35,463 nucleotides of DNA, from contig DLRL01000091.1 in NCBI GenBank assembly GCA_002501085.1, positions 1 to 35,463 of the forward strand, given 5' to 3'. The stretch is from Gemmatimonadales bacterium UBA7889. Lineage in GTDB: Bacteria; Gemmatimonadota; Gemmatimonadetes; Longimicrobiales; Gaopeijiaceae. Below the pieces are notes generated by a model. It made no database searches. It saw only the letters and a list, made by a program, of their open reading frames with translations, and was not told the DNA's origin. Of the stretch, positions 8,972 through 17,008 are shown piece after piece. Numbering within the stretch: the first letter of the stretch is position 1; every line of letters starts with the position of its first letter. Position numbers and translations under genes: made by a program.

Positions 8972-9562
8972 TCATTCTACCCCGGCTTCGACCACACATC
9001 CGGCAAGCCAATTCACAAAATCCGGCTGAGGTTGAAGGTCGCAGTCAAACCAGTTGTAGGCGATCATCCGACCGGTGACAACAACCAGCGCCCATGCAAA
9101 AATGGATACCACACCTGCGACCCGGGCAGCACGGGGTGGCACCGGATTAAGATCCCATTGTGAGACACGGCGATGGACTCGCGAATGAAATAGCCAAACG
9201 TTGAGACCCGCGAGTATCAATGCGAGTACCTTGATACGGAAAAACACGTTGTGGTAGTAACGCACCGGCTGGGAGTAAAATACGAGAAGACCTGTCATGA
9301 GCGACACTGCGAAACCTACCCTGGTCCACGGAAGCAGCCGCTCTGTAAAAGCTGAAGCAGGCACTCTCTTGAAAGCGAAGCCAAGAAGCCGCAGGTCCAT
9401 CATTACTGCTGTACCTACGAATAGAGCGATCGTGAGAACATGAACGGACTCTATCAACGGCCACACGTAGAGAGATTCCAGAAGTGCAACGCTCCAAGGT
9501 GTAGCCCCGAGCCATGCAAGAAAGCGCTCGATCAAGCTGGAACCATCAGTTAGCCCGTTCAT
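8972..9562 (-). CDS. DUF6644-like integral membrane protein (longer paralogue)
   Basis: A 196-residue protein with four membrane helices: WPLIESVHVLTIAL, AVMMDLRLLGFAF, the helix with SLMTGLLVFYS, and a C-terminal helix ending GRMIAYNW. It shares ESVH, DLR, TG and a tyrosine pair with its downstream paralogue and adds a short C-terminal tail with two cysteines. The ATG at 9562 lies 17 bases inside the upstream haem c lipoprotein gene, so the two are translationally coupled. This coupling suggests that the membrane protein and the exported cytochrome work in one complex (inference). Confidence 0.78.
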   Translation of the reverse strand: MNGLTDGSSLIERFLAWLGATPWSVALLESLYVWPLIESVHVLTIALFVGTAVMMDLRLLGFAFKRVPASAFTERLLPWTRVGFAVSLMTGLLVFYSQPVRYYHNVFFRIKVLALILAGLNVWLFHSRVHRRVSQWDLNPVPPRAARVAGVVSIFAWALVVVTGRMIAYNWFDCDLQPQPDFVNWLAGCVVEAGVE

Positions 9563-10022
9563 CGCTCGGACGCAGTGTGCCTAGCGCATATGTTGCATGG
9601 CAAGCCGTGCAAACATAGTACACTTCTGCACCTGCATCGAAGACAGCATTCTTATCTCTTGCCTCAGCCGCCTCTATTGCCGTTCGCCCGACTTGGACCA
9701 TTGCCTTTGACATAGCGATCCAACTGGTCTGATCTAATGCTCTGCTATCCATCATCAGCAGATTGCCGGACTCTGCTATTATGAAAGCTGCATTACGCAC
9801 GGCCTCCCACTCCTCTGGATTAGCTGGTGCGATCTCCTGCTCACCGGTCTCATCTATGATCCAACCAACTGCATCCCAGTATGCCTCAGCTGCGGGCTCC
9901 AGCACTGTGAGCATAAGCTCCTGAACATCGGCTACAGCTTCGTAGTTGGATGAATCTGGTGCATCAGGAGCACACCCCAGTAAGAGTGCGGATGCAACCC
10001 AAAACCATCGGTGAATTTTCAT
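9546..10022 (-). CDS. Haem c lipoprotein (cytochrome c'/c556-like)
   Basis: A 158-residue exported protein. The start MKIHRWFWVASALLLGC has a lipobox (LLGC), so it should be lipid-anchored. The single haem motif CTACH lies near the C-terminus, about residues 137-141, preceded by a helical region (LEPAAEAYWDAVGW, EWEAVRNAAFIIAESG, MSKAMVQVGRTAIEAAEARD). A C-terminal CxxCH behind a helical bundle is the cytochrome c'/c556 layout; a Met in QELMLTVLEP could be the distal ligand. It heads the - strand operon with the two DUF6644-type proteins and faces the quinohemoprotein operon, so it may carry electrons for it (inference). Confidence 0.82.
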   Translation of the reverse strand: MKIHRWFWVASALLLGCAPDAPDSSNYEAVADVQELMLTVLEPAAEAYWDAVGWIIDETGEQEIAPANPEEWEAVRNAAFIIAESGNLLMMDSRALDQTSWIAMSKAMVQVGRTAIEAAEARDKNAVFDAGAEVYYVCTACHATYALGTLRPSDERAN

Positions 10023-10083
10023 AGAGCGCCAAACTAGTTTCCATATGACTGGTGCGGAAGCCTATATATGGCAAAAACGTTTC

Positions 10084-11277
10084 TCAAAGACTGGAAGAAT
10101 CCTGGGCCTCGATTGCTGCAGAAATTTCGGTCCTCACCCAAGCATCCTCTTCACTAGTCAGCTTCTCGGATAAAGCGGATCGTGCTGAACTTGACCCGAT
10201 CTGTCCTAGTGCCCAGGCAGCGTGACCCCTAACGAGCGGTTCCATATCTGAGAGCGCACGTAACAGTGTCGTCACTGCTGCCGGAGCGCCCCAGTTGCCA
10301 AGTGCAATGCAAATATTACGGAGCAAACCAGAGCGTTTCGCGCGCCTTATAGCCGATTTCTTGAATGTCTTACGGAAGCCAAGCTCATCTGTAGAAAGAA
10401 GAATTTCAGCCAAATCAATCAATGATGGGCCATCCAAATCCTGGCTGGCTCGGTATGCTGGCGCTCCGGTTGCCTCCGCAAAGCGCTCATTCCACGGACA
10501 TACTTCCTGGCAGATATCGCACCCGTAAATCCGATTGCCGATAGCACTCCTGAATTCCACTGGAATTGCCGAGCGAAGCTCGATCGTGAGATAGGAGATG
10601 CAGCGGCGGGCATCCATCACAGGAGCACCCTTGGCATCGCGTCCCAGGAGCGCCCCTGTTGGACAAGCATCAAGACATGAACGACACGTCCCACAACGAT
10701 CTTCGAGAAATGGCGAGTCTGCTGAAAGCTCGAGATCGATCAGGAGTAATCCGAGAAAGAAGAACGAACCGGTAGTTGGATTGATCAGCATCGTATTCTT
10801 CCCGAACCAACCTAGTCCTGCCCTCTGAGCCAGGTCTCGTTCGAGAATTGGGCCGGTATCGACATAAGCCCTGCCCTCTACTCTCTCTGGGACGCGCTGG
10901 CTGAGCCATTTGAGTAATCCCAAAAGTTTGCTCTTGATGATGTCATGGTAATCATCCCCGCGTGCGTATCTTGCAACAATAGCCATCGTAGGATCATCCG
11001 GTGAGCATCCTAAGTCTTCTGTTAGATAGTCATGTGTAACGACAATCACAGAACGCGCACCTGGAAGAGTCTGTTCAACATCACCGCGTCGCTTAACAGA
11101 TTCTTCGCGAGCGAGGTACCGCATTTCACCCTGCATGCCTGCATCGATCCAGGACTGATAAAAATCTATATGGGTACTTGGGCTCACTGCTGCAATACCG
11201 ACTCGTGAGAACCCGAGAGATTTAGCTTGGGCCTTAAGCTCCTCGACAAGGATCGATTTGGAAGATTCTCGGATCAC
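10084..11277 (-). CDS. queG: Epoxyqueuosine reductase QueG
   Basis: Cobalamin- and iron-sulfur-dependent enzyme that reduces epoxyqueuosine to queuosine at the wobble position of tRNAs with GUN anticodons; cytosolic. The 397-residue protein carries the two cluster motifs: C195xxC198xxC201xxxC205P (CGTCRSCLDACP) and C253xxC256xxxC260P (CDICQEVCPWN). Asp140 in VDTGPILERD is the expected catalytic acid. The C-terminal 100 residues form the HEAT-like tail usual for long QueG proteins (GNWGAPAAVTTLL, VRGHAAWALGQIGS). The start is GTG at 11277 with AGGAAG just upstream. It follows the glycosyltransferase stop by 11 bases, so they may be co-transcribed, though their functions seem unrelated. Confidence 0.95.
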   Translation of the reverse strand: MIRESSKSILVEELKAQAKSLGFSRVGIAAVSPSTHIDFYQSWIDAGMQGEMRYLAREESVKRRGDVEQTLPGARSVIVVTHDYLTEDLGCSPDDPTMAIVARYARGDDYHDIIKSKLLGLLKWLSQRVPERVEGRAYVDTGPILERDLAQRAGLGWFGKNTMLINPTTGSFFFLGLLLIDLELSADSPFLEDRCGTCRSCLDACPTGALLGRDAKGAPVMDARRCISYLTIELRSAIPVEFRSAIGNRIYGCDICQEVCPWNERFAEATGAPAYRASQDLDGPSLIDLAEILLSTDELGFRKTFKKSAIRRAKRSGLLRNICIALGNWGAPAAVTTLLRALSDMEPLVRGHAAWALGQIGSSSARSALSEKLTSEEDAWVRTEISAAIEAQDSSSL

Positions 11278-11288
11278 GGCTTCCTGGG

Positions 11289-12431
11289 CTAGTTCAAAAC
11301 CTTATACCGTCGACCCTTCCACTCCACATCCCCTGCACGAATCTTGGAACAGATCATTATGTAGATCACCACGAAGGATCCCAACGGATAGAACACGGCA
11401 TAGTAGGTTGGGCCACCAAGAAAGTTCAGAAAGGCAGCATGAATACCAACACTGAGACCGTAAACCAATGCTGACCAAATGAGCAGTGTTTCTCCCCCGA
11501 AGCCCGCCAGAGCTGAGATCAGCATTAGAGGGGGCACAATCCAAAAGCACAAAGTCGTGACGGTCACTGCTCCAAATGAAGCTACCAAAGGCTGTCCTTG
11601 TACGGCTCCCATCTGAATCAGTCGCGACCACCCGGCGATCATGCCTGTAAGTGAACGGTACATACGTGTCCTGAGGGCATCCATCGCCATCCGGATCACC
11701 AAGGTTCGGCCGTGTCGTTTTACTGTCTGAGCTAAAGCAAGATCTTCAAGTACCCGATCTCGCACTGATTCATGTCCTCCAATTGCCTCATATGATGTTC
11801 GTGGCATGAGCATGAACTGCCCGTTGGCAACCCCATCCTGCCATTGGCTACTCCGGGCTGACCGCTCCAGATCCGGATGCCGAAATACAACCGCCAGGAA
11901 AATTTGTGGTTGGACAAGATACTCCCAAAATGACTCCATTACTTGGAGTCCGAGCACATTGAGCAGGTCCGCATCTTTGTTCTGAAGTTCTGTGATGGAA
12001 CGACTAAGTAAGTTTTCCCCATGCGTGGTATCAGCGTCGGCGAACAGGAGTAATTCAGCTGAAGTTACTCTGGCACCCTGCTGGCAAGCCCAAGGCTTTC
12101 CCAGCCATCCTTGTGGCAGTGCTTCCCCATCGATCACCACCAATCGCTTAGCATTCCCAGCGGGTACAGTTCGGGCCAACTCCGCAGTTCCATCTTCACT
12201 GCGATCGTCAACAACGATAATCTCGAAGTTTGGATACCTGGATTTCGTGAGAGAAGCCAGGCACTCTTCTATGTTCTCAGCTTCGTTACGGGCAGGGATG
12301 ATCACACCTACACTCGGTGCTCGTTCGGGATCAAGGGACGTGATATTAGTGAGTTGCCTAACAGGCCTAACAATCAATAAGAGGAAGGCAATGATTCCTG
12401 CCCATGGGAGCACAAGCAAAATCGATGTCAT
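11289..12431 (-). CDS. Membrane-anchored family 2 glycosyltransferase
   Basis: A 380-residue GT2 enzyme resembling the CrtQ/HpnB-type transferases that glycosylate carotenoids or act on hopanoids. An N-terminal membrane helix (SILLVLPWAGIIAFLLLI) precedes the catalytic domain: VGVIIPARNEAENIEECLASL, VVDDRSEDGT, the LLFADADTTHG metal site, VLEDLALAQ and GWSRLIQMG. Three membrane helices follow at the C-terminus. I place the start at ATG 12431; the frame also has an ATG at 12480-12482, 17 residues upstream, which would leave less room for the divergent promoter. The acceptor cannot be read from the sequence; carotenoid or hopanoid genes are not nearby. Confidence 0.88.
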   Translation of the reverse strand: MTSILLVLPWAGIIAFLLLIVRPVRQLTNITSLDPERAPSVGVIIPARNEAENIEECLASLTKSRYPNFEIIVVDDRSEDGTAELARTVPAGNAKRLVVIDGEALPQGWLGKPWACQQGARVTSAELLLFADADTTHGENLLSRSITELQNKDADLLNVLGLQVMESFWEYLVQPQIFLAVVFRHPDLERSARSSQWQDGVANGQFMLMPRTSYEAIGGHESVRDRVLEDLALAQTVKRHGRTLVIRMAMDALRTRMYRSLTGMIAGWSRLIQMGAVQGQPLVASFGAVTVTTLCFWIVPPLMLISALAGFGGETLLIWSALVYGLSVGIHAAFLNFLGGPTYYAVFYPLGSFVVIYIMICSKIRAGDVEWKGRRYKVLN

Positions 12432-12530
12432 AGAAGTAGCTTGCCACAACCACAGCCTGATAGAAACCCCATCTGGCGACATCTTCCTATTGCAGTGTAC
12501 TGTCGGCGCTCCTCAATCCGGGCCATTGCA

Positions 12531-13670
12531 GTGACTAGTGATCCCTCTGCGTTCGATCTCAGTTCCGTCCGTGCGGAATTCCCGATACTCGCGAGACGCA
12601 CGTATCTCAACTCGTGCTCTCTAGGGGCACTCTCAAAACGTTCCGAACGATATTTAGACGAGTTTCAGGAACTCTGGCATGATATGGGTGCCTCGGCTTG
12701 GTACCAACACTGGTTGGGCCGGATCGAAGATCTACGTGTTCTCGTTGCCGATTTCTGGGGCTCCAGCGCTGCAGAGGTAGCCTGTATGCCATCGACTTCA
12801 GCAGCACTAGCGATGGTGGGAGAGAGTGTTCCGACTGGGTCACGAAACAAAGTCATCTGTACGGAGCTTGATTTTCCGACTCTTCCCTACCAATGGGTGG
12901 TAAAGCCGGAAATTGAACTGGTGGTCCTTGAAAGCCCGGACGGCATCCGTGTGGACCCTGAACAATTCGAGGCGGCAGTTGATGAGCGAACCCTCTTCAT
13001 AGCTACAAGCCATGTTTTTTTTACTACGGGTTACGTACAAGACATCAGTGCACTCGCTCGGATTGCCCATGATGCTGGCGCATACTGCATCATCGATGGA
13101 TATCAAGGGGCTGGCCAAGTGCCCCTCAAATTGACTGACACTGATGTAGACTTCTATACGGCAGGCCCACTTAAATGGCTGTGTGGCGGGCCAGGACTTG
13201 CTTACCTCTACGTTAAGAGTGACCTGATCACCCAACTAAAGCCCAGAATCACTTCCTGGTTTGCGACCACCCAACAGTTCGATTTCAATCCCAGTGGGTT
13301 TGAGTATCGTCCGGACGCTCGGAGGTTTGAGTTGGGTACGCCGGCATTACCGACTGTCCACACCGCACTCGGTGGCCAGGAGATCCTGGATGCGGTCGGC
13401 ATCGATCAGATTGTCAATCTAAACAACGAGCTAACGAACCACCTCATCAATAAAGCTCATGATTCAGGATTCAAGATCGCACTTCCAGAACTTGAGCACC
13501 GGTCTGCGATCATAATGATTCCTCACGAGGATCCAATCAGCGCTGTCGCATATCTGGCGAAGGAGGGAGTCATTGTTGACCACCGGCCAGGGTTCGTCCG
13601 GATAAGTCCTCACTTCTACAATATTAAGGAGGAAATCGACCACTGTATTGAAGCTCTGGCGAGCTACTGA
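12531..13670 (+). CDS. Class V aminotransferase-like PLP enzyme
   Basis: A 379-residue PLP enzyme of the cysteine desulfurase/kynureninase/isopenicillin-epimerase group. Visible features are the entry motif RRTYLNSCSLGALS, ATSHVFFTTGY, the cofactor Asp region CIIDGYQGAGQVP, and the PLP lysine K215 in GPLKWLCGGPG. The C-terminus has VRISPHFYNIKEEID, typical of this group. The frame is open further upstream, but GTG at 12531 begins the expected N-terminus (TSDPSAFDLSSVRAEFP) and leaves about 100 bases to the divergent glycosyltransferase. The last seven bases overlap the convergent MazG-like gene. The reaction (desulfurase, racemase or lyase) is uncertain. Confidence 0.87.
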   Translation: MTSDPSAFDLSSVRAEFPILARRTYLNSCSLGALSKRSERYLDEFQELWHDMGASAWYQHWLGRIEDLRVLVADFWGSSAAEVACMPSTSAALAMVGESVPTGSRNKVICTELDFPTLPYQWVVKPEIELVVLESPDGIRVDPEQFEAAVDERTLFIATSHVFFTTGYVQDISALARIAHDAGAYCIIDGYQGAGQVPLKLTDTDVDFYTAGPLKWLCGGPGLAYLYVKSDLITQLKPRITSWFATTQQFDFNPSGFEYRPDARRFELGTPALPTVHTALGGQEILDAVGIDQIVNLNNELTNHLINKAHDSGFKIALPELEHRSAIIMIPHEDPISAVAYLAKEGVIVDHRPGFVRISPHFYNIKEEIDHCIEALASY

Positions 13671-13996
13671 TTCTTGCTTAATGTGGTCGGAGCCCAACGC
13701 TCACCATCACGTTTCCGATACTTGGTGAGCACACTCTCCAATGCCTCATCAAGGTCGATCCCTTGTTCGTTGGCGATAACGATTAGAACGAATAGGACAT
13801 CCGCAAGTTCAAGGGCTAGTTCCTGATTAGGCTCCTCAGGTTTCTTGATCTTAGAACCAAAACGGTGATTGAGCTCACGCGCCAGCTCTCCAACCTCTTC
13901 AATCAATCGTGCAAGATTGGTCAGAGGCGGCCAATAACCTTCCTCAAACTGTGAAATCCACTCATCCACCTTTCGTTGAGCATCCCTAATCTCCAT
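13664..13996 (-). CDS. MazG-like nucleotide pyrophosphohydrolase
   Basis: A 110-residue all-helical protein that hydrolyses (d)NTPs to the monophosphate and pyrophosphate, probably clearing damaged nucleotides. The metal motif EExxE...ExxD is complete: E33, E34 and E37 in LIEEVGELAREL and E63 with D66 in LELADVLFVLIVIA. The size fits the single-domain MazG-like/YpjD group. Its ATG shares one base with the stop of the oxidoreductase gene (TGATG), so translation is coupled. The two gene ends at 13664-13670 overlap those of the convergent aminotransferase gene. Confidence 0.92.
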   Translation of the reverse strand: MEIRDAQRKVDEWISQFEEGYWPPLTNLARLIEEVGELARELNHRFGSKIKKPEEPNQELALELADVLFVLIVIANEQGIDLDEALESVLTKYRKRDGERWAPTTLSKNQ

Positions 13997-15033
13997 CAGG
14001 GCACCAAGACGACTTTGCCAAAAACGCGACCAGCTTCAAGTATTTCATGTGCTTTACGAGCTTGGTCGAGCGGCAGGATCTGATGGATAACCGGATCGAA
14101 GCTCCCTTCGAACACCAGACGCATTACCTGACGGAATTCCGCCGGAGTTCCCATAGTGCTCCCCATGATCGTCAACTGTTTCCAGAATAGTAAGCGGATC
14201 TCAGTGATTCCTCTGGATCCGGTGGTAGCACCAGACGTGACCAATCGACCCTTTAGTCCCAGAGATCGCACGCATTGCTGCCAAACACTCTCCCCAACGG
14301 TATCAAAGACGATATCGACGCACGCCTTGTCGGTATCACGCCACACCTCACGTGCGAAGTCCACCTTTTTGCGATCGTAAACCACGTGAGCTCCTAGGTC
14401 TTCTGCACGGGCTACGTTCTGTGAGCCACTCGTAACTGCATAAACCTTTGCTCCCGCCCTAGAAGCGATTTGGACAGCGGCAGTGCCCACACCTCCCGAT
14501 GTTCCTGTAATTAGAACCCGCTCTCCTGCCTGCAGCTGGGCCCGAGTCAACAGAGCCCGCCAAGCAGTGACGAATACCAACCCTGCCGCGGCAGCTCTCT
14601 CAAAGGACACATGTTCAGGGATCTCAAGAAGGTTCTCTGCAGGAACAACCGTATATTCGGCAAACCCTCCCTGAGTGTGCTCACCGATGATTTGAAATGG
14701 GGACGGCTCGAATGATTCACCACGACCGGGCCCTTCATACCACCTGTAAGAGATAGATGGGTCTACAACAACCCGCAGACCAATTGGCACATCTTTGGCA
14801 CCTGGACCAGTCGCATCGACAACTCCGGCCACATCTGAGCCACCTATATGTGGCATGGGCGTCTCGATCGGAAGGCCTCGGCGGACCCATAAATCAAGAT
14901 GATTCATGGAAGCAGCTCTCACCTTGATACGCACCTCTCCTGGGCCCGGCTCCGGGATCGGTACATCCGTGATCTCAATTACCTCCGGCCCGCCGTACTC
15001 AGAAAATAGTGCTGCTCGCATCTTTCGTGCCAT
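13996..15033 (-). CDS. MDR-family zinc-type alcohol dehydrogenase/quinone oxidoreductase
   Basis: A 345-residue NAD(P)H-dependent oxidoreductase of the medium-chain superfamily. It has the GroES-like N-terminal domain (MRAALFSEYGGPEVIEI, VRIKVRAASMNHLDLWVRRG) and the Rossmann motif GTSGGVGTAAVQIA. The usual catalytic zinc cysteine position after the first domain strand is replaced by ASMNHLD, as in quinone oxidoreductases, so the catalytic zinc is probably absent. The substrate is unknown. It precedes the MazG-like gene in a one-base overlap and starts with ATG at 15033; a second in-frame ATG four residues on is possible. Confidence 0.9.
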   Translation of the reverse strand: MARKMRAALFSEYGGPEVIEITDVPIPEPGPGEVRIKVRAASMNHLDLWVRRGLPIETPMPHIGGSDVAGVVDATGPGAKDVPIGLRVVVDPSISYRWYEGPGRGESFEPSPFQIIGEHTQGGFAEYTVVPAENLLEIPEHVSFERAAAAGLVFVTAWRALLTRAQLQAGERVLITGTSGGVGTAAVQIASRAGAKVYAVTSGSQNVARAEDLGAHVVYDRKKVDFAREVWRDTDKACVDIVFDTVGESVWQQCVRSLGLKGRLVTSGATTGSRGITEIRLLFWKQLTIMGSTMGTPAEFRQVMRLVFEGSFDPVIHQILPLDQARKAHEILEAGRVFGKVVLVP

Positions 15034-15235
15034 GAGGCAGAATCCTGTTTGGCAAGATCTCCATCAAAGAAGACTCGCGCGATGAATGCAACCCTCAGAG
15101 GCCGCAAGAAAGTCTAGAGAACCATTATCTTCATCACAACCAAAGAGAATCAGTGGCCACCCAGGTCTCACTCGTCTAGCTTCGATACGAGCCTGCAGCA
15201 GCCACAGCCAGCAATGCTTCCGGTCTCTCCATACT
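15034..15235. other. Divergent intergenic region, nothing clear
   Basis: About 200 bases between the divergent oxidoreductase and the small gene before queE. The + frame of the small gene stays open back to 15086, but the residues before Met at 15236 (rich in R, S, H, Q) do not look like a protein family. I looked for a preQ1 riboswitch because queE is downstream and found no convincing match. No good promoter could be picked by eye. Confidence 0.4.
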
Positions 15236-15616
15236 ATGCCTCATCAAGATCCTGATCACCAACTCGAGACCGAAAGGGCCAAAAACCCAGACGACTCAAC
15301 CTTAGGCGGCTACCTCCGTTTACACAGCCGACCACCAGCCTTTGAAGGATCAGATAGACACCCCTACACGGTATCTATAGAAGTGGAACAGACAGGCAAC
15401 CTACGTGCGCCATATAGTGGTTACCTGGTCTTCCCAAGATGGGCAGAAACAGGAGTCGGTATCGTTGGGCATGTAGAAACCTCTATCCTTGTGGAAGCCC
15501 GCACTGCGCCTCAGGCAACACAAGCTCTTGGATCGCTTACGCTATACGAGGTGAAGGACCAGTTGGAGAAGGCCATCATCCTGCAATCAAAACTCAGAAC
15601 TGAGGAAGGCTCCTAG
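15236..15616 (+). CDS. Conserved-looking small protein of unknown function
   Basis: I do not recognise this family. From the ATG at 15236 it encodes 126 residues, soluble, with no signal peptide, membrane segment or cysteine motif. The protein-like core is YTVSIEVEQTGNLRAPYSGYLVFPRWAETGVGIVGHVET, followed by an amphipathic helix (LYEVKDQLEKAIILQSKL). The open frame extends 50 codons upstream of this ATG but with unlikely composition. The stop is one base from queE, whose ribosome site (GAGGAAGG) lies inside this gene, so the two are coupled. A role linked to queuosine synthesis is only a guess from position. Confidence 0.7.
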   Translation: MPHQDPDHQLETERAKNPDDSTLGGYLRLHSRPPAFEGSDRHPYTVSIEVEQTGNLRAPYSGYLVFPRWAETGVGIVGHVETSILVEARTAPQATQALGSLTLYEVKDQLEKAIILQSKLRTEEGS

Positions 15617-15617
15617 C

Positions 15618-16286
15618 ATGAGCACGTCCTTTCTGAGAATCACCGAGATCTTTTACTCGATTCAGGGGGAATCAACCTGGGTTGGAACACCTTGCACTTT
15701 CGTGCGCTTGACGGGATGTCCGCTACGATGTGCCTGGTGTGATACTACGTACGCGTTTGACGGAGGTAAGCAGATGAGTTTTGAAGAGATTCTCGAATCT
15801 GTTATGTCATACCCTGCCAGGATCGTGGAAGTAACGGGTGGTGAACCATTAGCTCACCCCGGAGCCTTTAAACTCATCCAGCTACTAATCAAGCAAGAAT
15901 ATACGGTACTCGTTGAAACATCGGGCGCATTCGACATAAGTGCAGTTGATCCGCGGGCACACAAGATCATGGACCTAAAATGCCCCGGGTCTGGAGAGTC
16001 AGAGCGTAACCTATGGAGTAACCTAGACCACCTTACCGAACGTGATGAAATCAAGTTCGTAGTTCAGGATCGAAGTGACTATGAATGGACCCGCCAAACC
16101 ATTCGAGACCAGGGACTAGATCAACGCCTTGAGAATGGCTCACTTCGGGCGCTCCTGATATCTCCGGTATGGGGACGAATAGACCTAGAAGCCTTGGCTT
16201 CTTGGATCTTGGAAGATGAACTACCCGTAAGATTCCAACTCCAACTCCATAAGCAGATATGGGGAGCTGAGCGGATAGGGGTGTGA
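15618..16286 (+). CDS. queE: 7-carboxy-7-deazaguanine synthase QueE
   Basis: Radical SAM enzyme that contracts the ring of 6-carboxytetrahydropterin to 7-carboxy-7-deazaguanine, a step in 7-deazaguanine (queuosine) synthesis. The 222-residue protein has FYSIQGESTWVGTPC, then the cluster motif C34xxxC38xxC41 (CPLRCAWCDTTYAF), the SAM-binding VTGGEPLAHPG and VETSGAFDI. Length and motifs match QueE. The ATG at 15618 is preceded by GAGGAAGG within the upstream gene. No queC, queD or queF is in the window, but queG is 4 kb away on the other strand. Confidence 0.95.
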   Translation: MSTSFLRITEIFYSIQGESTWVGTPCTFVRLTGCPLRCAWCDTTYAFDGGKQMSFEEILESVMSYPARIVEVTGGEPLAHPGAFKLIQLLIKQEYTVLVETSGAFDISAVDPRAHKIMDLKCPGSGESERNLWSNLDHLTERDEIKFVVQDRSDYEWTRQTIRDQGLDQRLENGSLRALLISPVWGRIDLEALASWILEDELPVRFQLQLHKQIWGAERIGV

Positions 16287-16337
16287 GCGTTACCGCTAAG
16301 ATATAGTCCGCCCTAATCCATGGCCTGACGTCCTGTG

Positions 16338-16949
16338 ATGTTCTCTCATACCCAAGAAACTGACTCCCGATTCAAAGCACTGGCTAAAGCTCTGTCTCAT
16401 TGCTTGAGTAAAGAGAACATCTCCCCAGTTATGCCAGGCGCTCAGTTTCAGGCCGCAGTTTCGGTAGTACTTCGTAGCGCAGAGGGTTTGGATCTGCTTT
16501 TGATCAAACGTGCTCATTGTGATCGTGACCCCTGGTCTGGCCACATGGCACTACCCGGAGGACGTCGAGATCCAAAGGATATCGACCTTAAGCACACTGC
16601 GATAAGGGAGACGATGGAGGAAACTGCACTTGATTTAGGCCAAGGTGCCCAACACCTCGGACAACTTAAGGAATTAGAACCCAACTCAGTCCGCTTACCC
16701 AAGCTCACCATCACTCCCTTCGTATTCGGAGTTGGAGGACATGCTCAGGCTTCCGTTGCCAGTCCTGAGATCGATCAGGTCTTTTGGGTCTCTCTAGATG
16801 AATTGCGCGAACGCGACTCAGGATCATATGTGGAGATCCCCATGCCCAATGGTCACAAACAGGACTTTCCATGCTACCTGGTGGAGGAGGAGCCTGTATG
16901 GGGGCTCACTTATCGGATAATCTCACAGCTCCTCGAAGTCCACACCTAA
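16338..16949 (+). CDS. Nudix hydrolase, CoA pyrophosphatase-like
   Basis: A 203-residue Nudix enzyme, most like the CoA/NADH pyrophosphatase (NudL) group. The Nudix box is readable as GGRRDPKD...AIRETMEETALDL: the REtxEE metal core is intact, with the usual NudL-like PGG start and aspartates in place of the first glutamate. Before it is LLLIKRAHCDRDPWSGHMALPGG. A GTG directly precedes the ATG at 16338 and could also start the protein. It is 51 bases after queE on the same strand and may be read through. The exact substrate is uncertain. Confidence 0.88.
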   Translation: MFSHTQETDSRFKALAKALSHCLSKENISPVMPGAQFQAAVSVVLRSAEGLDLLLIKRAHCDRDPWSGHMALPGGRRDPKDIDLKHTAIRETMEETALDLGQGAQHLGQLKELEPNSVRLPKLTITPFVFGVGGHAQASVASPEIDQVFWVSLDELRERDSGSYVEIPMPNGHKQDFPCYLVEEEPVWGLTYRIISQLLEVHT

Positions 16950-16975
16950 TCAGGACTCTCTCCTCACAGAGACTT

Positions 16976-17008
16976 CCCCCTAAAACCGTTGTGGCTGGGC
17001 TTAGGGGG
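16976..17008. repeat. Inverted repeat between converging genes
   Basis: CCCCCTAA at 16976-16983 is matched by TTAGGGGG at 17001-17008, an 8-bp perfect dyad around a 17-base spacer. It sits between the Nudix gene and the convergent PD40 lipoprotein gene and includes the latter's stop codon. It may act as a weak two-way terminator, though neither side has a T-run, or it may be chance. Confidence 0.35.

Noticed and set aside
11992..12534. 180-codon + strand frame antisense to the glycosyltransferase gene
   Set aside because: No recognisable protein features; opposite strand has clear GT2 motifs throughout.
15034..15235. Possible preQ1 riboswitch before queE
   Set aside because: No small hairpin followed by the A-rich tail and ribosome-site pairing could be found.
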